Positions 53,905-62,083 of a DNA stretch of 64,000 bases are shown here, one piece after another. The stretch spans positions 372,001 through 436,000 of the forward strand of contig CAVVMG010000001.1 in assembly GCA_963749415.1 (NCBI GenBank). Direction: 5' to 3'. Made by a program: the position numbers and the translations under genes. Numbering within the stretch: the stretch's first letter is position 1; every line of letters begins with the position of its first letter. The notes below the pieces were generated by a model. It did not search any database, was not told the DNA's origin, and saw only the letters and a list, made by a program, of their open reading frames with translations. Source of the stretch: JALYNX01 sp963749415. Its GTDB lineage: Bacteria; Actinomycetota; Acidimicrobiia; Spongiisociales; ZC4RG35.

Positions 53905-55638
53905 CTACAGGTTCCGGCGTCTCCCGATCCACTCCATGAACCCGGCGAGCGGCCTGGTGTTGAGCACGCGATCGGTCGTCACCCACCCCCGCTGAGCATG
54001 GGTCACCCCGTAACCCATTCGGACCCACTCGCTCGTGTGATGGGAGTCGGTATCGATCATCACATCGACCCCACGGGCCATCGCGGCTCTCGCCACCTCA
54101 GCCGTGGCGTCGAGGCGGTCGAGTGCGCCATTGATCTCGAGCGCCACACCGGTCACTTGGAGCGCCTCGAGCACGACGTCGATGTCGAGCTCGACCCCGG
54201 GCCGGCGCCCGATATACCGACCGGACAGGTGCCCGATGGTGTTCACCGCGGGGTCGGCCAGTGCGGTCAGCACACGGGCGGTCTGATCGTCCTGGGGCAG
54301 GTCGAAATGGGAGTGGATCGAAGCCACGCAGTAGTCGAACTCGAGGCGGAAGTCGGGGTCGTAGTCGAGCTCACCTCGGGGGCCGATGTTGAGCTCGCAA
54401 CCGAAGAGAAGGCGGATCCCCGGATTCTCATCCTCGAGCCGGCGGATGTGGTCACGGTGGGCCAGCATCTCCTCTCGGGTCGACCCGTTGATGGCGAGGT
54501 CCTCACCATGATCGGTGATCGCCACGTACTCATAGCCGCGGTGGATCGCAGCTTGGACCATCTCCTCGAGGCTGGAGCGACCGTCACCGGACTGATCGGT
54601 GTGATAGTGGAGGTCGCCTCGGATTTGATCGAGCGTGATCAGGTCGGGCAGATCGCCTCGAGCCGCCAGCTCCACCTCGCCGGTCGCCTCGCGCAGCGCT
54701 GGTGGGACGAAAGACATCTCGAGCGCCTTGTAGATGTCTTCCTCGGTCTTGGAGGCCACCACCTTCTCCTCCTCGAAGAGCCCGTATTCGCTGAGCAACC
54801 ATCCCCGATCCAAGGCGCGCTGTCGGAGGGCGATGTTGTGAGCCTTGGAGCCGGTGAAATAGACGAGCGCCGATCCGAGCTGCGCCGGCTTGACGGTTCG
54901 CACATCGATCTGCATCCCCTCCCTGGTGAGAAAGGAGGTCTTGGTGTCGCCGGACCCGATGACCTCCGACACCTCGGGCAGGCCGAGAACGAATTCCGAC
55001 ACCGCCGTCGGCTTGGTGGTCGCCACGACGATGTCGACATCGCCGATCGTCTCCGAGAACCTTCGGATCGAGCCACACGGCACCGCGGCCTTGACCGATG
55101 CCAGCTCTGCGATCCTCGCGGCAAGTGATCGGGCGAGAGGCAGGGCATCGAATATCGGTGTCCGCCGATCCTTGCCATGCAGGCCGAGCCGGTCGATCGC
55201 CTTGGCGATCTTCTCCTCGGAGGTCTTGCCCAGCCCGGGCAGCTCCCTGAGCCGCTCCGCGGCGATGGCGGCCCGCAAATCGTCGATGTTCTCGACGCCG
55301 AGCTCCGACCGGATCAGCTTGAGAGTCTTGGGCCCGAGGCCGGGGATCCGGGTCAGCTCGACGAACGCCGGGGGATACTTCTGGCGCATGCCTTCGAGCT
55401 TGGCCACAGCACCGGTCGCCTGGAACTCGAGGATCTTGTCAGCGGTGGAGCCGCCGACACCTTTGATCGCGGTCAGCTCGGCCTTGTCCAGCCCGTCGAG
55501 CTCGCCCGAGTAGCCCTCGATGCCGTGCAAGGCGTTCTCGTACGCACGTACCCGGAACGCTTGGGGGCTTCCCTCCTCGATCGAGGTCAGCTTGGCCAGT
55601 TCGGCCAGCATGCGCAGGATCTCGAGGCGGGAGGCCAT
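53905..55638 (-). CDS. PolX-type DNA polymerase/3'-5' exonuclease
   Basis: Bacterial PolX of 577 aa: helix-hairpin-helix (LTAIKGVGGSTADKIL, IPGLGPKTLKLIRSELG, LPGLGKTSEEKIAKA), the Pol X nucleotidyltransferase core (PCGSIRRFSETIGDVDIVV with two of three metal Asp) and a C-terminal PHP domain (DLHYHTDQSGDG, YVAITDHGEDL, EINGALDR, MIDTDSHHT), giving exonuclease activity in repair. All PHP metal-ligand motifs look intact. Confidence 0.92.
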   Translation of the reverse strand: MASRLEILRMLAELAKLTSIEEGSPQAFRVRAYENALHGIEGYSGELDGLDKAELTAIKGVGGSTADKILEFQATGAVAKLEGMRQKYPPAFVELTRIPGLGPKTLKLIRSELGVENIDDLRAAIAAERLRELPGLGKTSEEKIAKAIDRLGLHGKDRRTPIFDALPLARSLAARIAELASVKAAVPCGSIRRFSETIGDVDIVVATTKPTAVSEFVLGLPEVSEVIGSGDTKTSFLTREGMQIDVRTVKPAQLGSALVYFTGSKAHNIALRQRALDRGWLLSEYGLFEEEKVVASKTEEDIYKALEMSFVPPALREATGEVELAARGDLPDLITLDQIRGDLHYHTDQSGDGRSSLEEMVQAAIHRGYEYVAITDHGEDLAINGSTREEMLAHRDHIRRLEDENPGIRLLFGCELNIGPRGELDYDPDFRLEFDYCVASIHSHFDLPQDDQTARVLTALADPAVNTIGHLSGRYIGRRPGVELDIDVVLEALQVTGVALEINGALDRLDATAEVARAAMARGVDVMIDTDSHHTSEWVRMGYGVTHAQRGWVTTDRVLNTRPLAGFMEWIGRRRNL

Positions 55639-55647
55639 CCCGCGAGC

Positions 55648-56157
55648 CTATCGGTGGTCGGAGTCCTCAGAGAGCGGGGCAATCGTGGCCGCGGTGGCCA
55701 GGATCAGATCCTGAGCTGAGACCTCGAGCTGAAGGCCTCGGGCACCGCCGGACACTGCCACGGTGCCCATGTCGATGATCGAATCGTCGACATACAGGGA
55801 AAGCGAGCGTCTTTGCCCGAACGGGCTGATCCCACCGGTCACGTACCCCGTCATGCGCTCCGCGACCGCGGGAGCGACCATCTCGGCTCTCTTCCCGCCT
55901 GCGGCCCGAGCGAGAAGTCGGGTGGAGAGCCGTGAGTCGACAGGGACCAGGGCCACCACATGGGCGCCGTCCACCTCGGCCACCAACGTCTTGAGCACCC
56001 GTTCCGCCGGGAGCCCGATCGCCACGGCCACCGCCTCTCCATACCCTGCACCGACTTGCTCCGACACTGTGTACTCGTGGGCGATGTACGTGATCCCCAG
56101 CCGATCGAGGGCCGCAGTCGCCCTGGTTGCTCTTGGCGGCACAGCCCATCTTCCCAT
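55648..56157 (-). CDS. YbaK/EbsC family aminoacyl-tRNA editing protein
   Basis: Probable Cys-tRNA(Pro)/Cys-tRNA(Cys) deacylase (YbaK type). The 169-aa protein has ATRATAALDRLGITYIAHEY at the N-terminus, ERVLKTLVAEVDG (catalytic-type Lys), VDSRLSTRLLARAAG and TGYVTGGISPFGQRRSLSLY with the G-G-I-S-P-x-G motif. The start ATG 56157 overlaps the stop of the TadE-like gene (TGATG), so it is cotranscribed with the Tad locus although it is not part of pilus assembly. Confidence 0.9.
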   Translation of the reverse strand: MGRWAVPPRATRATAALDRLGITYIAHEYTVSEQVGAGYGEAVAVAIGLPAERVLKTLVAEVDGAHVVALVPVDSRLSTRLLARAAGGKRAEMVAPAVAERMTGYVTGGISPFGQRRSLSLYVDDSIIDMGTVAVSGGARGLQLEVSAQDLILATAATIAPLSEDSDHR

Positions 56158-56546
56158 CAGCCTCCAAGCCACAACGCGGGATCGAACTCGGAGCGGGCTG
56201 CGGCCTCGATCGTCACCTCGCCGAAGATCGGGACCTCGACGTCGATGGCAGCGGTTACCACCACCGTCCTCGGCGACAGCGTCGCATCGATCGGGCAGTG
56301 GCAAGCCACCACCCGGGACCCGTTGCGACCCGCGTATTCGGCCGCCTGCGCAAAGGGGACGGCCGTGGAGCCCGCCTGCGGAAATGTGGCCACAGCGGCT
56401 GCCAGCGCGGCTGCCTCGGCCGCTGTGTATGCCTGCTCCCGCGCCGCAATCAAGGCTCCGACCGAAGCCGTGGCCACACCGATCATGGCGACAACCGCCA
56501 CCCAACCAATGACGAGGATCGAGGCCCCTCCCCGGTCTCCGATCAT
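56157..56546 (-). CDS. TadE/TadG-like membrane protein (Rv3654c type)
   Basis: A 129-aa pseudopilin-like protein: MIGDRGGASILVIGWVAVVA membrane start, then ALAAAVATFPQAGS and an outer beta-rich tail. It corresponds in place and layout to Rv3654c at the end of the mycobacterial tad cluster. Minor pilin or assembly factor. Overlaps the upstream TadE gene by 4 nt. Confidence 0.75.
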   Translation of the reverse strand: MIGDRGGASILVIGWVAVVAMIGVATASVGALIAAREQAYTAAEAAALAAAVATFPQAGSTAVPFAQAAEYAGRNGSRVVACHCPIDATLSPRTVVVTAAIDVEVPIFGEVTIEAAARSEFDPALWLGG

Positions 56547-56923
56547 CGCTCGGTGCGCATCGAGGCGGTCGCAGTGAGATCGATCGCAACCGACGGAGGG
56601 AACGGCGCCCCGAGACTATGGCGAACCCGGATAGTCACCTGCGCGGGAACCCCGACCCGGTCCGGGCGCTGGACCGAGATCCGGGCCCGCTCCCGGATCT
56701 CCGGTGGCAACGACGCCATGACGGTTTCCACCGCACGGGACGGATCCGGAGTGGTCGCTGCCACCCTGGCGCCGTCCCGGGCCGCGGCGACCAACTCGAG
56801 CCGGGTCTGTGTGATCCCCACCACCTGAATGGCGGCCACAGCGGCCAGCACCAGCACCGGGAGGATCAGGAAGAGCTCCACGGTCGCCGAGCCCCGATAA
56901 TTCAGAACTTCCCGGCGACCCAA
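56543..56923 (-). CDS. TadE family pseudopilin
   Basis: A 126-aa protein with the TadE hallmark NYRGSATVELFLILPVLVLA (conserved Glu of the type IV pilin-like cleavage region) and a C-terminal domain with DGARVAATTP. Rv3655c-like. The start is a TTG at 56923 inside the end of the pilin gene; no ATG or GTG in frame is close, so the start is uncertain. Confidence 0.75.
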   Translation of the reverse strand: MGRREVLNYRGSATVELFLILPVLVLAAVAAIQVVGITQTRLELVAAARDGARVAATTPDPSRAVETVMASLPPEIRERARISVQRPDRVGVPAQVTIRVRHSLGAPFPPSVAIDLTATASMRTER

Positions 56924-57096
56924 TCGATGACCTTGCCGAACAATCCTCCGAGCAGGCCGCCGCCACTGCCCGACTGCAACCAGTTCAGGGCGACGATGGC
57001 CAGCGCCGTCGCCGCCAGGATCACGAGAAAGTATTCGACCGTTCCCTGGCCTCTCTCTTCGCGGAGCAACTGCCCCCACCTCCAGAAACGAGCCAT
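56902..57096 (-). CDS. Flp-type pilin
   Basis: A 64-aa small pilin: MARFWRWGQLLREERGQGTV then EYFLVILAATALAIVALNWL. The Q-G-T-V-E-Y-F motif with a hydrophobic helix is the Flp/DUF4244 form (Rv3656c-like); cleavage would be expected before the QGTVEY or in the preceding ERG. A short Gly-rich tail follows. The start at 57096 is preceded by GGAGAG. Major pilin candidate. Confidence 0.75.
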   Translation of the reverse strand: MARFWRWGQLLREERGQGTVEYFLVILAATALAIVALNWLQSGSGGGLLGGLFGKVIDWVAGKF

Positions 57097-57147
57097 CAGC
57101 TCTCCTTCCACGCCGGTGACCGACCGGTACGGGGAGAAGTGCGGAAC

Positions 57148-57684
57148 TCACGAAATAGGCCCCGACAGGTCGGAGAAGGTTCGGAGCAGGGACGGGGCGT
57201 ACGTCAGGAGGACCAGACCGGGCAGCACGAGCAGGGCGATCGGGACCATGAGTCGGATCGGCAGCGACCTGGCCTTCTCCAACTTACGAGCACGTTCCGA
57301 GGCGATGTCAGCGTCGAGCAGAGAGCGAACGGTGTCCGCCACCACCGACCCCGATCGTTGGGCACGAGCCAACTGGGTGAGCATCACACGCAGTAGGCCT
57401 CGGGACTCCTCGACGGCCGCGGAGAGTCCGCTGACCGAGGCAACCCGAGACGCGAGCATCAATTGCCTGTCATCGGGAAAGAGGGTGGCCGCGGCCTGGA
57501 GGGCACCCAGGGTGGAGCGCCCGGCGCGAAGCTCCACGATCAAGACCAGCAACACCGGCCTGATCGGGTATCCCCTCTGGCGAAGCGCCCACCGTGAGCG
57601 GATGGCGAGAATCGACACCAGGGCAACGGCCGCCAAAGGCCCGCCCACTGCCAGCCCCACCGATCCGACAAGGACCATGTTCAC
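57148..57684 (-). CDS. TadC-like type II secretion F-domain protein
   Basis: A 178-aa T2SSF platform protein: two membrane segments at the N-terminus (MVLVGSVGLAVGGPLAAVAL), the cytoplasmic helical region LIVELRAGRSTLGALQAAAT, QRSGSVVADTVRSLLDADIA, and a C-terminal hydrophobic LIVLPGLVLLTYAP-like end. It starts with GTG 57684 that overlaps the TadB stop (GTGA). Rv3657c-like; short for TadC. Confidence 0.8.
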   Translation of the reverse strand: MNMVLVGSVGLAVGGPLAAVALVSILAIRSRWALRQRGYPIRPVLLVLIVELRAGRSTLGALQAAATLFPDDRQLMLASRVASVSGLSAAVEESRGLLRVMLTQLARAQRSGSVVADTVRSLLDADIASERARKLEKARSLPIRLMVPIALLVLPGLVLLTYAPSLLRTFSDLSGPIS

Positions 57685-58325
57685 CGCGACCGCCTGAGGA
57701 TCGTGAAGGCGATCACGGTCCCGATCACCACCAATGCCAGCCCCAACAATGCCGAGGCGCGCTGCGAGGAGGTCGCCAGGTAGGAGCCAAGACGGCCGCT
57801 GGAGATCACCCATCCCAGCGCGGCGACCGGTGCCCCGAGCAGCACGAAGGCGGTAGCCCGGGCCGGAGCGGTGGCTGCCGCAACCTCGTGCGCCACCTCG
57901 ACCCGAGCCAGGGCGAGCACCGCGATCTCGTCGAAGAGGGGAGCTGCCGGCCCCCCGAGACGGGAGGCGTGCTCGATGACCGCGGCCGCCTCGACACCGA
58001 TTTCGCCGAACTCCTGGCGTACCGCATCGGCCAGGGCCGCAGCCGGGGCGCCGTCGTGGCACAGCCGGGCGAGCAAAGGCGCACCCACGGATTCGGCGGC
58101 GCGCTCCAGCGCGAGCCGGAACGAGGCGCCCGAGCGCAGCTCTCCGGAGACCGCTTCGCAGAACAATGTCGATTTGGTCGAGGGGCGCGATCGGGACCGC
58201 CATGCCTGGGCGGCAATCAGGCATCCCAGGGGCACTGGCGCTGCCAGCGCTCCAGCGAGGAGAACGGCTCTGGCCCGGTCCAGCCCGGCGACGATCCCCC
58301 AACAGAGGAGGAGGGCGCCGATCAT
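57681..58325 (-). CDS. TadB-like type II secretion F-domain protein
   Basis: A 214-aa inner-membrane platform protein: MIGALLLCWGIVAGL, the T2SSF helical core GELRSGASFRLALERAAESV and HASRLGGPAAPLFDEIAVLA, and two C-terminal membrane segments. Rv3658c-like; pairs with TadC. Overlaps TadA by 4 nt (ATGA). Confidence 0.8.
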   Translation of the reverse strand: MIGALLLCWGIVAGLDRARAVLLAGALAAPVPLGCLIAAQAWRSRSRPSTKSTLFCEAVSGELRSGASFRLALERAAESVGAPLLARLCHDGAPAAALADAVRQEFGEIGVEAAAVIEHASRLGGPAAPLFDEIAVLALARVEVAHEVAAATAPARATAFVLLGAPVAALGWVISSGRLGSYLATSSQRASALLGLALVVIGTVIAFTILRRSR

Positions 58326-59371
58326 CTCCCACCACCCTCGATGCCGTCGGGTCCGACAGGGGCGATCGATCGGATTCGGCGACCGCTCCCGTTGCGCTCG
58401 ATCTGCACGACGTGGTCGACTGCGGCATGGAGCTGGCGCCGAACCGAGGTTTCCGAGGTGTCGCCGGCAGACAGGGCCAGCGTCTCCAGGCGCCACAGTG
58501 CCTCTTCCGGTGAATTGGCGTGCACCGTGGACAGGGAGCCGCGATGGCCGGTGTTGAGCGCCCAGACCAGGTCGAGCGCCTCAGGCCCACGAACCTCACC
58601 GACGATTATCCGGTCGGGCCGGAGTCGGAGCGCCGATCTCAGCAGCGAGCGGATGGTCACCTCACCGGCGCCCTCGGCATTTGCCGGATGAGCCTCGAGC
58701 CGGACCACATGGCCTGGCAGCCTGAGCTCGGCCGCGTCCTCGATGGTCACGACCCGCTCACCGGGCGGGATCAGAGCCCCGAGGAGATTGAGGAGGGTGG
58801 TCTTCCCGGCGCCGGTGCCTCCAGAGACAATGATCGTCTTCCGTTCCATGACGGCCTGTTCGAGAAGGCCGATCTGCTCCGTAGTGGCAGTGCCCAGGGG
58901 GATCAGGGCATGCAAAGAGTCGACGGCGAGGGTGAAGCGGCGGATGGCGACGATGGGGTGATCGACTGCGGCGGGTGGGATCACGGCATGGAGTCGGCTG
59001 CCGTCGGGGAGCCGGGCATCGACCATCGGCGACGACCGGTCGACGCGCAACCCGAGTGGGGCGAGCACCCGCTCGACGGCGGTGATCAGGGACTCGTTGC
59101 TCTCGAATGTGACATCGGAGTGGATGAGTGTCCCGCTCTTCTCGACCCAGATATCGCCCGGCCCGTTGACCAACACATCACTGACGTCCGGGTCCCGAAT
59201 CAATGATTCCAGGGGACCGAGCCCGAGGACATGGTCGGCAACGGCGCTTGCAAGCTCGGCGGCGCGGTCCGGCGCGGCCAGCCGCAGCCGCCTGCCGGCC
59301 TCGAGTGCCACCTCGCCTCTCCTCATCGGGACCGCGCCCGAAGCAATTTGCCCGGCAACTCTTTCGATCAC
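58322..59371 (-). CDS. tadA: TadA/CpaF pilus assembly ATPase
   Basis: Hexameric secretion ATPase powering Flp pilus assembly. The 349-aa protein has LESLIRDPDVSDVLVNGPGD, IPLGTATTEQIGLLEQAV, Walker A VSGGTGAGKTTLLNLLGAL, the Asp box VVTIEDAAELRL, the His box region RPDRIIVGEVRGPEALDLVW and NTGHRGSLSTVHANSPEEAL. The start is GTG 59371, which overlaps the preceding gene's stop as GTGA and has GGAGG about ten bases upstream; the frame upstream of it is Arg-rich antisense-like sequence. Rv3659c-like. Confidence 0.88.
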   Translation of the reverse strand: MIERVAGQIASGAVPMRRGEVALEAGRRLRLAAPDRAAELASAVADHVLGLGPLESLIRDPDVSDVLVNGPGDIWVEKSGTLIHSDVTFESNESLITAVERVLAPLGLRVDRSSPMVDARLPDGSRLHAVIPPAAVDHPIVAIRRFTLAVDSLHALIPLGTATTEQIGLLEQAVMERKTIIVSGGTGAGKTTLLNLLGALIPPGERVVTIEDAAELRLPGHVVRLEAHPANAEGAGEVTIRSLLRSALRLRPDRIIVGEVRGPEALDLVWALNTGHRGSLSTVHANSPEEALWRLETLALSAGDTSETSVRRQLHAAVDHVVQIERNGSGRRIRSIAPVGPDGIEGGGR

Positions 59372-59919
59372 GCCCACGGCATCCTCCACACCTTCTCCCA
59401 CACACGGAGCCAGCGCCCCCGGGACGGCACGCGGCCGGAGAGGAGATCCCGTGCGCTGCGGGCACCGAGTCGGGGCAGCACCGGCCCGGGGCCCGGCGGT
59501 CGGATCCCGCCGGGGATCGATTGCCAGACGCCGGGCAGGGGATCGGCGGGCGCTATCAGACCCGGCCATAGAGGGCGCACGGGCACGGTGGGGCCCGGCC
59601 AACGGGCGTGATCGCACCTGACCACCACTGCCGGCCAATTGGCGCCGAGGCGCTCGATCAGGTGCACCCCGTCCATGAGATCGATGGCCCCACCGGCGAT
59701 GACTGCGACACCGGTCCTCGTCGGGCTCAGCTCGCCTAGTGAAGGGCCGTCCTCGAGCATGTCGGCCAGCGTCCGACTCGTGACGACACGACATTCCCCT
59801 GCGAGGTCGACGACGAGTGCGGTGCCGGCCGCGGCAGCCAATCCAAGGGCGCCGAACAGCGAGAGCACCGGGTCTGGCGACTCGACACCGAGAACGCCCC
59901 TTCTCCCCACCCCCTCCAT
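59368..59919 (-). CDS. Tad-locus protein in the Rv3660c (Ssd/CpaE) position, short, no ATPase motif
   Basis: A 183-aa protein with an AAAAGTALVVDLAGECRVV strand reminiscent of the LVDLD of CpaE/MinD-like proteins, and GVAVIAGGAIDLMDGVHLIE. No Walker A is visible and it is about half the size of Rv3660c. It is the first gene of the Tad operon and is coupled to tadA. The likely role is pilus localisation or assembly; it may be a reduced CpaE or an unrelated protein. Confidence 0.55.
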   Translation of the reverse strand: MEGVGRRGVLGVESPDPVLSLFGALGLAAAAGTALVVDLAGECRVVTSRTLADMLEDGPSLGELSPTRTGVAVIAGGAIDLMDGVHLIERLGANWPAVVVRCDHARWPGPTVPVRPLWPGLIAPADPLPGVWQSIPGGIRPPGPGPVLPRLGARSARDLLSGRVPSRGRWLRVWEKVWRMPWA

Positions 59920-59975
59920 GGAGCCGAACCTATAACCCCCGAATCGGGCTCACAAGCCCCTCGACGGCCGTTGTT

Positions 59976-60314
59976 TCAGAAAGACTCGATGTCGATCACA
60001 GTCCATACGAGCCCGACGGCCCTCACGGCTTCGATGAGCTCGTTGGCGGTGACCTGTCGTCGGCCGAGCGCTCTCAGAAGGTCAGGCTTGAGGGCGAACC
60101 CTTCGACCCACACGAGCCCCTCGCGGTCCAGGGAGGGGCCCAACCGGTCGCCATCGGCCTGCTTGACCGCGTCGGTTACCGGCCTCGAGAGCAGAAGAGC
60201 CGGTTCATCAGGAAGAGGGCGGTTCTCCATTCGCCGTCCGGTTTCGTCGAAGACGACATGCTTTCCCTCTCCCGCGTCGCCGACGAGTGCTCCGAGGTCG
60301 ATCACAGGCCTCAA
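59976..60314 (-). CDS. Hypothetical protein (112 aa)
   Basis: I do not recognise a family. The 112-aa sequence MRPVIDLGALVGDAGEGKHV through EGFALKPDLLRALGRRQVTA to WTVIDIESF is soluble-looking with an even amino-acid mix, no membrane segment and no Cys. Divergent from ispD, with only 14 bp between the starts, and 56 bp upstream of the Tad operon in the same direction. The good composition and length make it a probable gene. Confidence 0.5.
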   Translation of the reverse strand: MRPVIDLGALVGDAGEGKHVVFDETGRRMENRPLPDEPALLLSRPVTDAVKQADGDRLGPSLDREGLVWVEGFALKPDLLRALGRRQVTANELIEAVRAVGLVWTVIDIESF

Positions 60315-60328
60315 AGTACCCTCGCCTG

Positions 60329-60985
60329 ATGCCGGGACGGGCGATGATCATCGTGGCCGGCGGGACCAGTTCCCGCTTCGGGGGAGACAAGCTGATGACC
60401 CCCATAGAGGGGCTGCCTCTGGTGCTGCACACCGTGGCCGCCGTCTCCCGAAATGTGGACCGCTGTGTCCTGGTCTGCAGAGAAGACCAGATCGAGAGCC
60501 TCAAGGCGATCGACAGCGACGTGGTGATGGTCGCCGGAGGCATGACCCGGACCGGGAGCGAGCTGGCCGGGGTCGCCGAGATCGACGATGCCATCGAGTT
60601 GGTTGGCATCCATGACGGGGCACGGCCGTTGATCGGCGCCGACCTCATCGAGCAACTCTTCGCGGTGGCGGCTGAAGTCGGGGGTGCGGTCCCCGTGCTG
60701 GAGCCGTCTGCCCCGCTGCTTCGCCGCCGCGACCTGGCCCCAGTGGAGGGAGCGAGGCTGGCCCAGACGCCGCAAGTGTTTCGTGCCGGGCCTCTGGTCG
60801 CTGCCTACCGGCGTGCCGCTGCCGAAGGATTCGAAGGTCATGACACCGCAGACGTAGTCCGGGCGTTCAGTGATCTCGCAATCGCCGCTGTGGAAGGCGA
60901 CCCGGGCAACCTGAAAGTCACCTATCGGGCCGACCTCGAAGCGGTCAAAGAGGCGCTAAAGACTTCTCGTAACGGACTTCGGTGA
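60329..60985 (+). CDS. ispD: 2-C-methyl-D-erythritol 4-phosphate cytidylyltransferase
   Basis: Third step of the MEP pathway: CTP plus MEP to CDP-ME. The 218-aa protein has IIVAGGTSSRFGGDKLM (nucleotide-binding, shortened from the usual AAGxGxRFGGxxPK), VGIHDGARPLI, LAQTPQVFRAGPL and GHDTADVVRAF. Core motifs are good although the N-terminus is slightly short. It lies far from ispF (13.1 kb), unlike the usual carD-ispD-ispF block. Its 3' end overlaps the convergent GNAT gene by 41 bp. Confidence 0.88.
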   Translation: MPGRAMIIVAGGTSSRFGGDKLMTPIEGLPLVLHTVAAVSRNVDRCVLVCREDQIESLKAIDSDVVMVAGGMTRTGSELAGVAEIDDAIELVGIHDGARPLIGADLIEQLFAVAAEVGGAVPVLEPSAPLLRRRDLAPVEGARLAQTPQVFRAGPLVAAYRRAAAEGFEGHDTADVVRAFSDLAIAAVEGDPGNLKVTYRADLEAVKEALKTSRNGLR

Positions 60986-61442
60986 CCTCGGCGCCGCCGA
61001 TGGTCTCCAAACGGAAAGGCGCTCCCTGGCTCCAACCCTGACGCTGGTAGAACGCCCGGGCCCGGTCGTTGGCCTCGAGCACCCAGAGCATGGCCCGGAT
61101 GAACCCCATGTCCGCCAACAGCGTCTCCGAAGTGGCGAGCAGGGCGCGGCCCAAACCCATCCCCCACCGTCCGGGATCGACATAGATGGCGAGGACCTCA
61201 CCCCATCCCTCGTCGTCGGCGGGGCCGACCAGGCTGAACCCGGCGACCGAGCCCTCGAAGTCGGCGACCAACGCCGTCCCCTCACCCCGTCCCAGCAGCG
61301 TTTCCCACCAGACAGTCCTGGTCGCCAGATCCAGCCCCCCCAGGAAATCCCTGTCGAGAATGCCCTCGTAGGCGGTCTGCCAGGCGGTGACGTGCACCCG
61401 GGCGATCGCGGCGGCGTCCCCGGGGGCCGCGGGTCTGACCAT
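60945..61442 (-). CDS. GNAT family N-acetyltransferase
   Basis: A 165-aa acetyltransferase: RPAAPGDAAAIARVHVTAWQ at the N-terminus, EVLAIYVDPGRWGMGLGRAL (acetyl-CoA motif A: R/Q-x-x-G-x-G/A), LWVLEANDRARAFYQRQGW (motif B). Substrate unknown. Its start is divergent from the ArsR gene (53-bp spacer) and its stop lies within the ispD coding region. Confidence 0.85.
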   Translation of the reverse strand: MVRPAAPGDAAAIARVHVTAWQTAYEGILDRDFLGGLDLATRTVWWETLLGRGEGTALVADFEGSVAGFSLVGPADDEGWGEVLAIYVDPGRWGMGLGRALLATSETLLADMGFIRAMLWVLEANDRARAFYQRQGWSQGAPFRLETIGGAEVTEVRYEKSLAPL

Positions 61443-61460
61443 TCAGTCAACGTAATCGAC

Positions 61461-61491
61461 TTGACAATTGGTCGGGCAATCCCGACCATAC
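61461..61491 (+). promoter_or_regulatory. Promoter and palindromic operator of the arsR-MFS operon
   Basis: TTGACA (61461-61466) is followed by a perfect 8-bp-arm inverted repeat TGGTCGGG-CAAT-CCCGACCA (61469-61488), placed between -35 and the start of translation at 61496. The -10 is weak (CCATAC region). The repeat is a good candidate for the operator of the ArsR-type repressor, which would act by blocking this promoter. Confidence 0.65.
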
Positions 61492-61495
61492 GAGA

Positions 61496-62083
61496 ATGGC
61501 CGACCATACGCCACCGGGTTATGAGCTCGAGGAAACCATGGCCGTCACCGGAGCAGGCCAGTTCCGCGCCCTGTTCGAAGATACTCGTCTCCGGATCGCG
61601 GACCTGCTGTTGGAGCGGGCAGCAACCGTGACCGAGCTGGCTGCAGTGCTCAACCGTCCCAAGGGAACGATCGGGCACCACGTCTCCGTGCTCGAGGAGG
61701 CAGGCCTGATCCGCGTGGTCAGGACCCAGAAGGTCCGTGCGATCGAGGCAAAGTACTACGGGCGCTCCGCCCGCACCTATCTGCTCACACCCGAGGTCAG
61801 CGTCGACATCTACGCGACCCCCGACTACTTCCTCTCGTCCGCGGCCACCGAGTATGCGAAGGCTGCCGCCAACCAACCCGAAGAAGCGCACGAGTCGATG
61901 ATCAGCACCTTGCGCTACGTCAGGATCCCCAACGACCGCGCATCCGAGTGGGCGGTCCGCCTCGGGGAGCTCGCCCAAGAATTCGTGAGCGAGTCCAGAG
62001 GCGGGGAGACCACGTTCGGTCTCCTTCTCGCCCTTTACCCAACGGATCGCCCGCACCTGCCCGATCCGGCGGAGGCCACATGA
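61496..62083 (+). CDS. ArsR-type winged-helix transcriptional regulator
   Basis: A 195-aa regulator. FRALFEDTRLRIADLLLERA, TVTELAAVLNRPKGTIGHHV (recognition helix) and LEEAGLIRVVRTQKVRAIEA form the wHTH (HTH_20). The C-terminal 110 residues are a separate, possibly ligand-binding or dimerising part. No Cys-metal motif (CxC) is present, so it is unlikely to sense metal. It overlaps the MFS gene (ATGA), and an inverted-repeat operator precedes it, suggesting it controls the efflux pump. Confidence 0.86.
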   Translation: MADHTPPGYELEETMAVTGAGQFRALFEDTRLRIADLLLERAATVTELAAVLNRPKGTIGHHVSVLEEAGLIRVVRTQKVRAIEAKYYGRSARTYLLTPEVSVDIYATPDYFLSSAATEYAKAAANQPEEAHESMISTLRYVRIPNDRASEWAVRLGELAQEFVSESRGGETTFGLLLALYPTDRPHLPDPAEAT

